From: an uncultured Mycoplasmataceae bacterium
GTDB lineage: Bacteria > Bacillota_I > Bacilli_A > Mycoplasmatales > Mycoplasmoidaceae
Length of the DNA stretch: 6,038 nucleotides
NCBI GenBank assembly: GCA_947176435.1
Contig: CAMWQH010000039.1
Coordinates: forward strand, 1 to 6,038
Direction: 5' to 3'
Part shown: one piece after another, positions 6,007 to 6,038 of the stretch
Layout of the letters: every line of letters starts with the position of its first letter
Position numbering within the stretch: position 1 is the stretch's first letter
Translations under genes and position numbers: made by a program
Notes under the pieces: generated by a model
Seen by the model: only the letters and a program-made list of their open reading frames with translations
Databases searched by the model: none
Told to the model about the DNA's origin: nothing

Positions 6007-6038
6007 CTATATAATTAATTATTAAAATAATATAGTAT

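Larger units (their letters stand above)
5763..6038. other. Non-coding region with several inverted repeats
   Basis: A+T-rich stretch after the second lipoprotein gene. I see no convincing gene, tRNA or known RNA family. It holds a palindrome at 5792-5803, hairpins at 5842-5863 and 5927-5948, and a 5-bp inverted repeat at 5976-5995 followed by T runs. A TATAAT at 6010-6015 could belong to a promoter for a gene beyond the window. Confidence 0.7.

Overview
The window comes from a mollicute (Mycoplasma/Spiroplasma/Entomoplasma type). It is strongly A+T-rich, and UGA is read as tryptophan in every gene that contains tryptophan. I count 12 in-frame UGA codons at conserved or plausible Trp positions and no UGG. 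A standard-code reading would wrongly break deoA, deoC, mnmA and both lipoprotein genes. I cannot name the genus with confidence.

Layout. Positions 1-3039 (minus strand) hold a tightly packed nucleoside-salvage operon transcribed right to left: deoD (purine-nucleoside phosphorylase), deoC (deoxyribose-phosphate aldolase), deoA/pdp (pyrimidine-nucleoside phosphorylase) and cdd (cytidine deaminase, 3' end cut by the window edge). Gaps are 3 nt, a 1-nt stop/start overlap (TAATG) and 8 nt. Positions 3040-3110 are a divergent promoter region with a perfect 15-nt palindrome. Positions 3111-4232 (plus) are mnmA, the tRNA 2-thiouridylase. Positions 4255-5078 (plus) are a lipoprotein gene whose signal peptide is broken by an apparent one-base deletion in an A run. 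Positions 5130-5762 (plus) are an intact lipoprotein with BspA-like (LRR_5) leucine-rich repeats. Positions 5763-6038 are non-coding, with several A+T-rich inverted repeats, one of which is a plausible terminator.

How the genes work together. Cdd deaminates (deoxy)cytidine to (deoxy)uridine. DeoA and DeoD phosphorolyse pyrimidine and purine nucleosides to free bases plus (deoxy)ribose-1-phosphate. DeoC splits deoxyribose-5-phosphate into acetaldehyde and glyceraldehyde-3-phosphate, which feeds glycolysis. The linking phosphopentomutase (deoB) is not in this window. mnmA is housekeeping tRNA modification. The two lipoproteins look like lineage-specific surface proteins. When the frame of the first is restored, its signal peptide has the same length and layout as the second (Thr8, lipidated Cys29, Gly30), which suggests related secretion leaders and is the best argument that the first gene is a frameshifted or switchable lipoprotein.

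I see no wholly new system here. The most interesting points are the lipoprotein frameshift, a perfect 21-nt palindrome on its lipobox codons, and the palindrome between the divergent deo and mnmA promoters.
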